A DNA stretch of 48,271 nt. Source: Bacteroidota bacterium (GTDB lineage Bacteria > Bacteroidota > Bacteroidia > Bacteroidales > JAAUTT01). Shown one piece after another: positions 1 to 8,704 of this stretch. Each line of letters opens with the position of its first letter. Positions within the stretch are counted from its first letter, which is position 1. The DNA is taken from positions 1 to 48,271 of the forward strand of contig JAEYWD010000030.1 of assembly GCA_023429135.1 (NCBI GenBank), written 5' to 3'. Made by a program: the position numbers and the translations under genes. The notes beneath the pieces are model-generated. The model was given only the letters and a program-made list of their open reading frames with translations. It was not told where the DNA came from and did no database searches.

Positions 1-101
1 TCCATAAGATTATCAAACCCGAAAACGATATAACAATAACCAAAAAAATCTTCTATTCCAGATTATCTAATCAATAATTATGAATTAAAATTTAGATTAT
101 T

Positions 102-836
102 ATGAGTAAAGAATCCTATGAACTCAAACGCGCGGCCATAGAAGCTGTAGCGAACCCAACCGACCCTGTAATTCCTGTAGCCACTGCCATGCAGGAAGCC
201 GAAGACCTGTACCAGTGGTGCCAGGTCGACCAGGAGCAACTAATCAAAGCAGGTCTCGACTGGAATTTAGTAACCGACCTGCCTGTACGCACAGAAGCCT
301 GCCGTTATCTGCAGAGCGTGTGGCAAAAGGAGTTTAAATCCATCGAAACCGCCCAGAAGGATTGGAACGAAAAGTCGCCGGCAGCCTTCGACCTCCGCGA
401 CGAACTGCTGCATCATTGTTTCCATGCATACCGCAACACTCCCGATTTATTGGCTAAAACCCAAAAGATTGCCGAAGGAGCCGGTAATGCCGATATGATC
501 CAGGATCTGAGCGACCTCTCGGTACTTGGCAAAGCCAACTCCGAACCACTGATTAAAATTGGTGTCGACATGAGCCTTTTTGATACGGCCGAAACTACCG
601 CATCGGAAATGGCCGATTTGCTGGCAAAATCGAACGGTGCCAAACTATCGGACAACAAGCTTAAGATAACCCGCGACAAAGGTTATGCTTATGTAAAGGA
701 AGCCGTAGATGAAATACGCCGCCATGGCCAGTATGTCTTCTGGCGCTCCGAAGAGCGGAAGAAAGGCTATGTAAGCCGGTTTTTGCAGTTGAGGGCTTCC
801 AAGGCCAAAAAAGCCAAAACTGCCGAACAGAAATAA
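102..836 (+). CDS. Conserved hypothetical protein, 244 aa
   Basis: I do not recognise this protein and assign no function. It has no signal peptide or membrane segment and is predicted to be soluble, mostly alpha-helical and cytosolic. It is rich in Glu, Lys and Ala, with several Trp in the N-terminal half and a very basic Lys/Ala tail over the last 15 residues. Only one Met is near the start of the frame. It is followed 30 bases later by a clear hairpin terminator, so it ends its own transcript and is not joined to the defence-like gene further on. Its codon use and GC look like the sugar loci downstream, not like the AT-rich segment that follows, so it is probably core genome. The frame is long and clean. 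Confidence 0.75.
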   Translation: MSKESYELKRAAIEAVANPTDPVIPVATAMQEAEDLYQWCQVDQEQLIKAGLDWNLVTDLPVRTEACRYLQSVWQKEFKSIETAQKDWNEKSPAAFDLRDELLHHCFHAYRNTPDLLAKTQKIAEGAGNADMIQDLSDLSVLGKANSEPLIKIGVDMSLFDTAETTASEMADLLAKSNGAKLSDNKLKITRDKGYAYVKEAVDEIRRHGQYVFWRSEERKKGYVSRFLQLRASKAKKAKTAEQK

Positions 837-865
837 ATAGTTAAAAACAGATCTGGAATATAAGC

Positions 866-893
866 AAGCCACCGGCAACTCACCCGGTGGCTT
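866..893 (+). terminator. Rho-independent terminator of the 244-aa gene
   Basis: A perfect 10-bp stem (866-875 with 884-893) encloses an 8-base loop. A short T-rich stretch overlaps and follows the 3' arm, although the T run is not long. It lies 30 bases past the stop codon. Confidence 0.75.
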
Positions 894-921
894 TTAGTTT
901 GTAAAAATGCCCGGAAGTCCC

Positions 922-1080
922 ATTTTAGGTCGGGTAAAAGTGATTTAGGCCGGGAGAAAGTCACTTAGGTTGGGGTAAAAGTCATTTAGGTCGGCTCAAA
1001 ACCCTGTTAGGTCGCCGGGAAATCCATTTAGGGAGGGGCAACCTTCATTTAGGTTGGCAAGAAAGTGTGTTAGGGAGGGG
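922..1080. repeat. Degenerate 20-21 bp tandem repeat, eight units
   Basis: The pentamer TTAGG recurs at 925, 945, 965, 986, 1007, 1028, 1049 and 1070, so the spacing is 20, 20, 21, 21, 21, 21 and 21 bases. Each unit reads roughly ATTTAGGTCGGG followed by an A-rich part ending AAAGTC. The TTTAGG core is kept while the rest drifts. No open frame runs through it convincingly. It sits between the terminator and the defence-like gene. A decayed minisatellite is the simplest reading. A protein- or RNA-binding array with a two-helical-turn period is an alternative. Confidence 0.8.
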
Positions 1081-1272
1081 GTACAAAAATGAGCTCACGA
1101 GCATATTTGTTTTTTGGGAAAAATGGTTTATGTTTATGGAAGCCAAAAGAACAACAAGATCTAACGCCTATTTTAATAACAACAATGGCCTGGTTTTCGG
1201 CAGAACTAAATATATATAAAACAGAAACATTCCAGTTATTTAGGCCTTTGCAGGAGTATTATTGCCTGGGTC

Positions 1273-1300
1273 ATAATAATAATAATAATAATAATAATAA
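1273..1300. repeat. (AAT)n trinucleotide microsatellite
   Basis: About nine uninterrupted AAT/ATA triplets lie some 90 bases before the STAND gene. The short open frame over it (1089-1388) would encode a run of Asn and has no protein-like character, so I do not call a gene. Apart from this run, 1081-1391 is AT-rich, gene-free and presumably holds the STAND promoter. I could not point to a clear promoter box. Confidence 0.8.
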
Positions 1301-1391
1301 CAGGAAAAGGATTGGAATTTACTATTTGATAGTCAATCTTGGAAACTCATTACAAACCTCTAATACAAATAGACATTTAATGATTTAAAAA

Positions 1392-4300
1392 ATGAATTTA
1401 AGTTACCTGCATACACCCGTTCAGTCAATAGTCGAACCACCTATAGAAACGACAAAACATGAACTTCCATTAGAAAAACTATCCTGGGAGGATTTTGAAA
1501 GGCTATGTTTAGCTGTTGTACAAACAGACTTTTCTATAAATGATTGCGAAATCTATGGAATAAAGGGACAAGCGCAAGAAGGCATAGACATATTTGCGAG
1601 ACTTGCAAATGGACGATATAATTCTTATCAATGTAAAAGATATCAAGAATTTAATTTGAGCGACTTAAATAATGCTATCGATTATTTTAAAACCAAAGAC
1701 TTTTACAGTAAAAGTGATAACTTGTACTTATGTACTTCTTGCGAATGGAACAAAACACCAGTACAAGACAGGTTCGAATCATTAAAAACTGAACTCGAGA
1801 AGGAGAACATAACTTTAGTAAAATGGGATAAAATCCAACTTTCAAGACTGCTTAAGGACAAACCTCAAATAGTGTTTGATTTTTTTGGTTTAGAATGGGT
1901 CAGACAATTTAATGGCGAACCTGCTTTACAAAAAATCTCAAAAGCAAAAAAAATTGATGCAAACCAAATAATAAAATTTAGAAAAGAGTTGTACGAATTT
2001 TACTCTACAATTTTTAATATTCAAGACCCTGGAATTCCAATTAAGGAATTAAATAGTCCATACACTATACAAGACAGGTTTATTATTCCAGACATTCTTT
2101 CAAATGTAAAAGAAGAAGGTTTTGAAAATGATAAAAATTCTTATTCTTTAATTGTAAACCAAGACCAATATTATTACGACGATTATGGTTATTGGCAATT
2201 TGAAGATGAATTCAGGCATAGAAATTTTAATAACTATAATTATGCAGAAGAAAGCAGTATTGACATTCGAATAAAAACAGATGATGCATTAATAAGCAAC
2301 AATAGAAATATAATAGTTGGTGACCCAGGAGCAGGGAAAAGCACTTTACTTAGATACATAACCCTTGATATATTAAGTCCCAGCCCTCAACTAGAAAACA
2401 TTTCGCAAAAGTATGGCAAAACCTTACCAGTATGGCTTCCTTTTGCATTTATTACAAAACACCTTAGCCAAAACGATTCATTAAGTATTTCAGAAATTCT
2501 TAATTTTTGGTTTAAAGGGTTTGGCAAAAACCATTTGTTCGAAATTGCAAAAGAAGCATTAGAAGATGAACGATTATTTTTAGTCATTGATGGAATTGAT
2601 GAATGGAGCAGTATTTCATCTGCTCAACAAGCGATAGCACGTATAGAAACAATAAGAGAATTGTACAATTGCGCAGTCCTGTATTCTAGCAGACCATATG
2701 GTTTTAGAATTTTGAAAGACTTTTTTACAAATCTAAACGTCTTAAATTTAGCCGGATTTTCAAATACTCAACAAAGAAATTTTATTGAGAAATGGTATAG
2801 TAAATGGACTTCATTACAGGAAGATACTCAGGACAAAGATTATTCAAAAACGCTTGCTGATAATTTTATAAAAGAATTAGAACAAACAGGTGATTTGAAA
2901 AAACTAGCCGAAACGCCATTGCTGTTAAGTATCTTGATAATACAAAAAATGCACGACGCGGTATTGCCTAAAAACAAACTAGAGGCGCTAAAAGAAATAA
3001 CTCAATACATAATCAAAAAACATCCTACAAAGCGTGTCGCTGATGCTGGTATTGTACAAGAAAAAACAATTGATATTGATTTTAAGGATATTTTCTGTGA
3101 GCTTGCAATTTTCATTCAAAAGGAGAGTAATGATGGAGTGATTTTAAAATGTGAAGCACAAAAGACCATTGAACAATATCTTGTTGATTATGCAGGATAC
3201 GATAAAGCAAAATCCAGGGTTCGTAGTGAGGAATTGATGGAAGTTGGCGCAAATAATTTTGGAATAATAATTGAAAAATCAAATAATGAAATTTCATTTG
3301 GGCATAAGCAATTTCAGGAATTCCTGGCAGCACAACGTTTGTACGATTCAGACGAAGATTATGTAAATGAATTTATAAAACGATATGGGGCTAATCCTGC
3401 TTTTCATCAAGTAATCGTAAATTTATTTGGTTTGTTGCAAATAAAACAAGTAAAAAAATTTACTACCTATTTTGATGAATTAAAAAAAGCAGTTCATGAA
3501 AAATATCAAGAAGACTATCTAAAACTAATTTCATATGAGGTTGCTATTAACTTAGAAAATGCACCAAATGAAATCATGAATTTTTTCTTCGACTCAATAG
3601 TTTCAGATTTCGAATATGAAACAGACCCAACATACAAAGAAGCTCTGCTTAAACGACTTCTTGGCGCTCTTCAAAACGGAAGATTAAAAGAAAAGGTTCA
3701 GGATTTTCTAATACAATTTTTCCCATATCAGTATAAGTTCAGAGATTATCGAGTTAATGCTCTAAGATATTCTAATCAGTTAAACACAATACAAGTAGAA
3801 TTCCTTAAAAAAGTATTTATCAATGGCACAATAAACTTACGTATTGATGCTTCTCACGCATTCAAGAAGCACATAAAAAACGAAGAAGTATTTAAATTTA
3901 TAAAAAATATAATTTCAAACTGCGCAAACCCGGATATTTTAGCTTTTGCGCTTAACAGTATAACTACAAACGACATTACTGAGACAGAAAGAGCGGAACT
4001 TGTTAATTCCGTTGAAGTTGATGTTCCAATCGTTCAATTTTATTTATTAAAATATAAAGTCTTTACAAAAAAGCATACTCAAAGTGATTTACAATTGATT
4101 TTGTCACTTGTAAACCAAATGCCTTATCAACTAAAACAAGAATCCATTGAATTACTAATAGATGGATTTAATCAAGACAGTGTTCTTAAAGAAATACTAA
4201 TTAAATCTATAGACAGAAAGGGGTTTTACGATGAAGAACAAAACACAATTGATAATGCTATTGCTTGGAAGGTGCTTTTTCATTCCTTTAATAAGGATAC

Positions 4301-6269
4301 AGATGTAATTAATTTGATTAAATCTCAATTTGAGAATGAAGAATTTCCTTTTAACTCTGTCGATAAGTACGAAATGTTCCAGAATTTACTTCTTTATTTT
4401 AAAGATACTAAAGAGTTAATACCTTCGGTTGAAATATGGTTTGACAATCGTTTAAAAAAGTACAGTTTTGTTGATCCTGAAGTTGCTTTTGCAAGTATTT
4501 TTATCCATTCTGAAAAAGCAAAAGATATTCTCCTTCAAGATTTGCCGAAGACGAAATTTTCTCACTGGAATGTTATGGCTTTATTGGAAGGTTGGCCAGA
4601 AGACTCAGATATTAAAGAAAAACTCAAGGAGTATTTCAGGACTATTAAGACAACAAAAACATCTGCTTCGGCTCACTTTGTCTCTAAAGTTTTTGATAGT
4701 AACGAAAAAGATGAAGCAATAAAAATTCTGGAAGGAATATTATTCGATAATAGTATTATATTTAGAGAAAGGGCAATTTCTGCGCTAATTGAACTAGATA
4801 AGGAATATTTTGAAAATAATGTATTAAAGACAATCATCGAGGATCTTGAATCTTTTCCTAAGGACTTTTGGGGTCAATATTATTCTGCTCTTGATGTGAT
4901 TGTAAAAAATTTTAATTCAAACACGACAGTACAGTCTTATGTATTAGGGAGGTTAGATAATGATGTCAGTTTATATAGTATTTCTGTTCAGTATTTTCCT
5001 CACTTAATTAAAGAGGAAGAAAGTCTACTTAATAAATCAATTCCCTTACCAAAAGAATTGAGATCAATGATTATAGAGTCTTTTGCAAATTTATCGATAT
5101 TGCCAAGCAACATTGAATCGGTTTTAAGCAATTTTGATAAAGAGGAAGAAGAAGAAATAATGGGCGATATGGCGATTTGTTTATTCAACCATATTAAAGA
5201 AGCTAAAGCAAATAAAATTTTAGAACTGAGTAAGCCAATAGTTTTCGCAAGGGGATTTGACAATGAAATTAAGAGAAATATTGGGTTTATTGGTTTTTTA
5301 ACTTTAAAAAAACTAGATGAGTATTTTTCAATACAGGATGATGAAAACTCCGAAGTTAAATCAAGAATGCTTGACATTTTTAATGAACAAGATTATAGAA
5401 AATCTTCGAGTGGGTTAATGATTAAGTCGATCATTAATAATTTTGACTACCTTATCTATTTTGCCGGAAAAGATTTTAAACCCATTGTCGAGAATCTAAG
5501 ATTTAGCAAAAGTGTTGAGGATATTTGGGGGTTCTTTGCAAGACATTCTGTTAAATCATCACCAACATACTGCCATATAATGGAATTCATATACAACAAT
5601 TCCTCAACGATTAAAAACAGCTCATTAATTACCTTTTTGAACAGAACAACACCTAAGAGCCCAATACTTAAGGAAATTTTATTAAGATTGATTAATAAGG
5701 GTGATAGAAATAATAATGAAATTCTTGCAGGCAGATTATTGGGAACAAACTTTAATAATGATAGTTATGTGTATGAAGAGGTGAGAAAAGTTAAACATAA
5801 TGGAGATTATGGTAGAATTATTGCTCTATGTAGTGGTTGGCCGGGAGAAGCTATTCTAAAAGAAATATTCGAGGATATGGTTAAAAACCAGTATTTAGTA
5901 AATAACTATATTGGCTTCAATCTCAAATTCTTATTTCGTGACATAGATAATTTAATCGGATTCTTAAATAGTATATTCTTAAATGCTCGTGAAACCAGAT
6001 ACTCACACAAATATTTTTTTATTCCAATGCTTGAACGACTTAAAAGAGATGTGGATTTTAGGGTAGCTGTCAAAAGACTTTTACTAGCAAGCAACACAAT
6101 AAGCGAAAAAATATCTTACTATAATTTATTATCCCAAGTCAATATGGTGGATGAAGATGTAACTTTATGGAAAAGCAAAATTGCCGATTTTAAAAATGAC
6201 TTTGGTTACGACATTGTTTCAAATAAAACAGTTCGTCTGAAAAATGTTTTGTATGATTATTACTATTAA
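1392..6269 (+). CDS. STAND (NACHT-type) NTPase with Mrr-like nuclease N-terminus; probable anti-phage protein
   Basis: A 1625-aa protein with three parts. Residues about 28-150 look like an Mrr/PD-(D/E)XK nuclease: WEDFERL at 32-38, an EGIDI segment with D66, and QCK at 80-82 as the (D/E)xK-type strand. Residues about 300-480 are a NACHT-like P-loop NTPase, with Walker A GDPGAGKST at 310-318 and Walker B LVIDGIDEW with D400 and E404. The remaining roughly 1000 residues are Leu/Lys/Asn-rich and look like alpha-helical HEAT-type repeats, the usual place for the sensor in STAND proteins. Known relatives of this layout (AVAST/Avs and bacterial NACHT proteins) sense phage proteins and cut DNA to abort infection; that role is inferred here. 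It is strikingly AT-rich compared with its left neighbour, consistent with transfer. A PutAbiC-like gene follows on the same strand. Confidence 0.85.
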   Translation: MNLSYLHTPVQSIVEPPIETTKHELPLEKLSWEDFERLCLAVVQTDFSINDCEIYGIKGQAQEGIDIFARLANGRYNSYQCKRYQEFNLSDLNNAIDYFKTKDFYSKSDNLYLCTSCEWNKTPVQDRFESLKTELEKENITLVKWDKIQLSRLLKDKPQIVFDFFGLEWVRQFNGEPALQKISKAKKIDANQIIKFRKELYEFYSTIFNIQDPGIPIKELNSPYTIQDRFIIPDILSNVKEEGFENDKNSYSLIVNQDQYYYDDYGYWQFEDEFRHRNFNNYNYAEESSIDIRIKTDDALISNNRNIIVGDPGAGKSTLLRYITLDILSPSPQLENISQKYGKTLPVWLPFAFITKHLSQNDSLSISEILNFWFKGFGKNHLFEIAKEALEDERLFLVIDGIDEWSSISSAQQAIARIETIRELYNCAVLYSSRPYGFRILKDFFTNLNVLNLAGFSNTQQRNFIEKWYSKWTSLQEDTQDKDYSKTLADNFIKELEQTGDLKKLAETPLLLSILIIQKMHDAVLPKNKLEALKEITQYIIKKHPTKRVADAGIVQEKTIDIDFKDIFCELAIFIQKESNDGVILKCEAQKTIEQYLVDYAGYDKAKSRVRSEELMEVGANNFGIIIEKSNNEISFGHKQFQEFLAAQRLYDSDEDYVNEFIKRYGANPAFHQVIVNLFGLLQIKQVKKFTTYFDELKKAVHEKYQEDYLKLISYEVAINLENAPNEIMNFFFDSIVSDFEYETDPTYKEALLKRLLGALQNGRLKEKVQDFLIQFFPYQYKFRDYRVNALRYSNQLNTIQVEFLKKVFINGTINLRIDASHAFKKHIKNEEVFKFIKNIISNCANPDILAFALNSITTNDITETERAELVNSVEVDVPIVQFYLLKYKVFTKKHTQSDLQLILSLVNQMPYQLKQESIELLIDGFNQDSVLKEILIKSIDRKGFYDEEQNTIDNAIAWKVLFHSFNKDTDVINLIKSQFENEEFPFNSVDKYEMFQNLLLYFKDTKELIPSVEIWFDNRLKKYSFVDPEVAFASIFIHSEKAKDILLQDLPKTKFSHWNVMALLEGWPEDSDIKEKLKEYFRTIKTTKTSASAHFVSKVFDSNEKDEAIKILEGILFDNSIIFRERAISALIELDKEYFENNVLKTIIEDLESFPKDFWGQYYSALDVIVKNFNSNTTVQSYVLGRLDNDVSLYSISVQYFPHLIKEEESLLNKSIPLPKELRSMIIESFANLSILPSNIESVLSNFDKEEEEEIMGDMAICLFNHIKEAKANKILELSKPIVFARGFDNEIKRNIGFIGFLTLKKLDEYFSIQDDENSEVKSRMLDIFNEQDYRKSSSGLMIKSIINNFDYLIYFAGKDFKPIVENLRFSKSVEDIWGFFARHSVKSSPTYCHIMEFIYNNSSTIKNSSLITFLNRTTPKSPILKEILLRLINKGDRNNNEILAGRLLGTNFNNDSYVYEEVRKVKHNGDYGRIIALCSGWPGEAILKEIFEDMVKNQYLVNNYIGFNLKFLFRDIDNLIGFLNSIFLNARETRYSHKYFFIPMLERLKRDVDFRVAVKRLLLASNTISEKISYYNLLSQVNMVDEDVTLWKSKIADFKNDFGYDIVSNKTVRLKNVLYDYYY

Positions 6270-6380
6270 AAACATCGTGCTCGACGAAACGAAGTATAAA
6301 CATGAATATTTTTTAAAAAAGAATGAATTCTCAGCTCGCGCGCGTTTGCAACGCGTACGAATAATCATTACGATGCTTCT

Positions 6381-6411
6381 TGCTGCGCAAATGTCGTTAC
6401 AAACTGTTAAG
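6381..6411. repeat. Left copy of inverted repeat flanking the PutAbiC-like gene
   Basis: It begins TGCTGCGCAAATGTCGTTAC and ends GTTAAG. It matches the reverse complement of 7342-7375 except for two substitutions and a 3-base length difference. A GC-rich hairpin with CGCGTT/AACGCG arms lies just upstream (about 6340-6355). It sits between the STAND gene and the AbiC-like gene. Confidence 0.75.
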
Positions 6412-6509
6412 AAAGAAACGCGATACAATCGCGCCCCAGTAGGGGTAATCTGAAATAAAAAAAAATATCTATTCCGATAATATTAAGAAATGTGATTAAT
6501 TTTTAGTTT

Positions 6510-7253
6510 ATGAAAACTAACGATAAAACAAAAACTGAAATAAATTATGAAATAGTAATTCTGGTAGGACTTGCTTTGATCATTATTGCTCCAATAGTGT
6601 TTACATCTGCAGCACGACTTAAGATTTTTAATTTTACAGAAACAGGTCCAATTGGAGATACAATAGGTGGAATAACGGCTCCATTTGTAGGAATATTGGG
6701 AGCTGTATTGGTTTATATTTCATTCCGTGAACAACAAAAAGCAAATAGAATTCAATGGAAAGCATTAAAAAAAGAAAATAAAAAAAATAAAAAACAATCC
6801 AATTTTGAGTTTTTATACAATTTCTTTCTTAATGAGATAAAAAACTATTCATTTCCTGATAATTATAATTTCTCACAATGCATTAATAAATTAAATGGTC
6901 CAATAGAAGGCTACGAACAAAAATCTAGGTTCCTGGCATATGACTCACACGCCAAAATAATTACAAATTATCTTATTTTAAATAATAGCTTTTTATTTGA
7001 ATTGACCCATTCAAAACTAAATGAAAATAGCAAAAATGCTATTGTTAACATTTATCTGAATTATACTACAAAAAACTGTAGTGATAGAACAATAAACTCG
7101 AATAAGGCGCAGATAAACTATTTTAATGAGGTATTCCCTGAATTTTTATATAATTTAAATAGATTCAATCAATATATTGACCAACTAGAACAAATCAAAA
7201 GAGATCACCAAAATAGAATAAAAATGAATGACCTTGTAAATCAAAATTCTTAG
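6510..7253 (+). CDS. PutAbiC-like membrane protein (putative phage abortive infection)
   Basis: A 247-aa protein with two N-terminal membrane helices (about residues 13-35 and 55-75). Between them is the glycine-rich segment GPIGDTIGGITAPF, and then a helix running into Q/K-rich coiled coil (FREQQKANRIQW). This arrangement is characteristic of the putative phage abortive infection family (PutAbiC). The C-terminal 160 residues are soluble, helical and Asn/Tyr-rich. It would sit in the inner membrane with its C-terminus in the cytoplasm. It follows the STAND gene on the same strand with a 240-base gap full of hairpins, so co-transcription is uncertain. It is AT-rich like its neighbours. The family match is by motif recognition only, and the function is inferred. 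Confidence 0.65.
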   Translation: MKTNDKTKTEINYEIVILVGLALIIIAPIVFTSAARLKIFNFTETGPIGDTIGGITAPFVGILGAVLVYISFREQQKANRIQWKALKKENKKNKKQSNFEFLYNFFLNEIKNYSFPDNYNFSQCINKLNGPIEGYEQKSRFLAYDSHAKIITNYLILNNSFLFELTHSKLNENSKNAIVNIYLNYTTKNCSDRTINSNKAQINYFNEVFPEFLYNLNRFNQYIDQLEQIKRDHQNRIKMNDLVNQNS

Positions 7254-7341
7254 ACCTTTCTATTTGTTACTTTTTCTTTGTATAGTCGGACTGGAGGCAC
7301 GGGAGGGAGCACCCGCTTGCGCGTTTGTAACGTGTGCTTAT

Positions 7342-7375
7342 CTTAACCATCGTTTGCAACGATATTTGCGCAGCA
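7342..7375. repeat. Right copy of inverted repeat flanking the PutAbiC-like gene
   Basis: It runs CTTAACCATCGTTTGCAACG onward to TTTGCGCAGCA and is inverted relative to 6381-6411. It includes a small perfect hairpin (ATCGTT/AACGAT). A second hairpin element with a GCGCGTTTGTAACG core lies at about 7314-7336 and resembles the one near 6340. Confidence 0.75.
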
Positions 7376-7441
7376 GTTATTTGGACATTTTACACTTTAA
7401 ACATTGATCTTTTGGACGTCTACCAAATATAAAATAACACA

Positions 7442-7774
7442 ATGATAACTAAACTGATAAAGTATATAGAATTAGCCTTTATTTCAGCAACGATTTTACT
7501 GTTTGTGATTTTAGCTTTTAAAGGCCCGCAGTTCATTGAATTTGAAGACCCCTATTTTAATGAATCCTTCAAATCAGCAGAATCTGTAAATTATCTATTC
7601 CGGACTACATTATTTTTGGTTTTACCAATAATATTGATTTGGCGATTAGCGGGACCAAATAAAGCACTTAGAGTACTTTCATTGATTATAGGATTTTTAG
7701 CGTTGATAATTTTTATACTCGATTTAAACGGGGTTTTGGATTATTATAACATTCTTGAAATTAGAAAATTCTAA
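7442..7774 (+). CDS. Small three-helix membrane protein, 110 aa, function unknown
   Basis: Hydrophobic segments at about residues 8-28, 52-68 and 76-95 predict three membrane helices separated by short loops. The loop after the first helix is acidic and aromatic. I recognise no family. It lies on the same strand as the two defence-like genes and shares their AT-rich composition, but the repeat-filled 190-base gap argues against a tight operon. It could be an accessory to the defence genes or an unrelated passenger. Confidence 0.55.
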   Translation: MITKLIKYIELAFISATILLFVILAFKGPQFIEFEDPYFNESFKSAESVNYLFRTTLFLVLPIILIWRLAGPNKALRVLSLIIGFLALIIFILDLNGVLDYYNILEIRKF

Positions 7775-7840
7775 AAACAATCCACAAAAAACACCTAAAT
7801 ACCAGCATCAAATTAATACCAACGATTAGATAGAAGATTC

Positions 7841-7946
7841 CTATTGCGGCGATGATGTCGGAATTGCATTTCTCAACGCATTTTCGCGCCGCTGAAATTC
7901 ATTGGTGAAATTAAACCGGGAGTTCCACTACGTTTCACTCCCGGCT
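7841..7946. repeat. Dispersed palindromic repeat, family A, copy 1
   Basis: The element has an opening TTGCGGCGATG, a mid-element GCCGCTGAAAT, and a GC hairpin built from CCGGGAG and CTCCCGG around a TACGTTTCA loop. The same order of parts appears at 8449-8555 and 25756-25860. It resembles REP/MITE-like intergenic elements. No transposase is present in the window. Confidence 0.7.
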
Positions 7947-7985
7947 ATAAACATACAACACCGGCGTTGAATACATATTATTACC

Positions 7986-8280
7986 CATTATGCCTCATTT
8001 TCCTGGGGTAGGGTCTACTTGTGACAGTTTGGTAAATGCCAGCCAATCAGATATAAAAAGTTCCGGCAAACCAGGAAGGACAAGGCTTGGGACCGGCCTG
8101 CAAAAAATGGCGTTAAGAAAACTCTTTTGTTTACAACTAACCTCGTTCGAAGCCCGGCGAAGCCGTAGACCAAAATTCCTTGCTGGCCGCAGCCCGTTCA
8201 AGGGAAGTCGACGAAGGAGACGGACCGCGTTGCTGCGGTCAAGGATTCTTTGCCTACTTTCTTTTCCCAAAGAAAGTAGG
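7986..8280. repeat. Dispersed repeat, family B, copy 1
   Basis: It starts with CATTATGCCTCATTTTCCTG and goes on through a GACAG motif, AAAAGTTCCGGCAAA, GGGACCGGCCT and GGCGTTAAGAAAA. It ends in a 28-base hairpin with 12-bp arms (8253-8280). An inverted copy of the same order lies 32 kb away at 39960-40337. Positions 8194-8231 within it are a 38-base stretch found again, inverted and identical, at 17431-17468. Short partial copies of the leading edge lie at about 8374-8415 and 8620-8655. No coding sequence is supported here, although short arginine-rich frames are open on both strands. Confidence 0.8.
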
Positions 8281-8448
8281 AGAAATGGCTGTTTAAAATA
8301 AGATTCTTTATAGTTGTTTCTTAAGAGCCAAAGGTACGGATGTTAATTTATCGGAAATAGCCCTTTATCCCCCATTATGCCCCATTTCCCTGGGGTAAGG
8401 TCTTCCAATGACAGATTATGAGAAAAAGCTGTAAATGTCGGATGTTAC

Positions 8449-8555
8449 TATTGCGACGATGTTGGCAAAACCTCTTTGCACAAATGTTTTCCACGTCGCT
8501 GAAATATGGTTTGAATTCCTGCCTGGGGCTCCGCTACGCTTCACCCCAGGCTACT
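8449..8555. repeat. Dispersed palindromic repeat, family A, copy 2
   Basis: It has the same layout as copy 1: TTGCGACGATG, CCACGTCGCTGAAAT, then a CCTGGGGC/CACCCCAGG hairpin with a CGCTACGCT loop. Immediately after it lies an 18-base perfect palindrome (8558-8575). The 930-base gap between 7775 and 8704 holds only such repeats; I see no gene in it. Confidence 0.75.
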
Positions 8556-8704
8556 AATCCCGATAGCTATCGGGACCGCACCTATGGCGCTCAATACATG
8601 TCATCCCCCTTTATTTCCCATTTTTCCTGGAGTCAGTTCTACAATGACAGATTCTGATAAGGACTGTTAATGATGATATTGTCTGCCCGGCCATGTAATC
8701 AGAA

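Noticed and set aside
922..1080. CRISPR array
   Set aside because: Units are contiguous 20-21 bp repeats with no unique spacers, and no cas genes are nearby.
1089..1388. 99-codon open frame including a run of nine Asn
   Set aside because: The Asn run is the AAT microsatellite. The rest has no protein-like pattern, and it ends right at the STAND gene as if by chance.
6244..6453. Short gene between the STAND and PutAbiC-like genes
   Set aside because: Frames on both strands cross the hairpin repeats and have no protein-like features.
7990..8301. Arginine-rich open frames on both strands in the repeat region
   Set aside because: They follow dispersed palindromic repeats that recur at 17.4 kb and 40 kb, where the frame is not kept.
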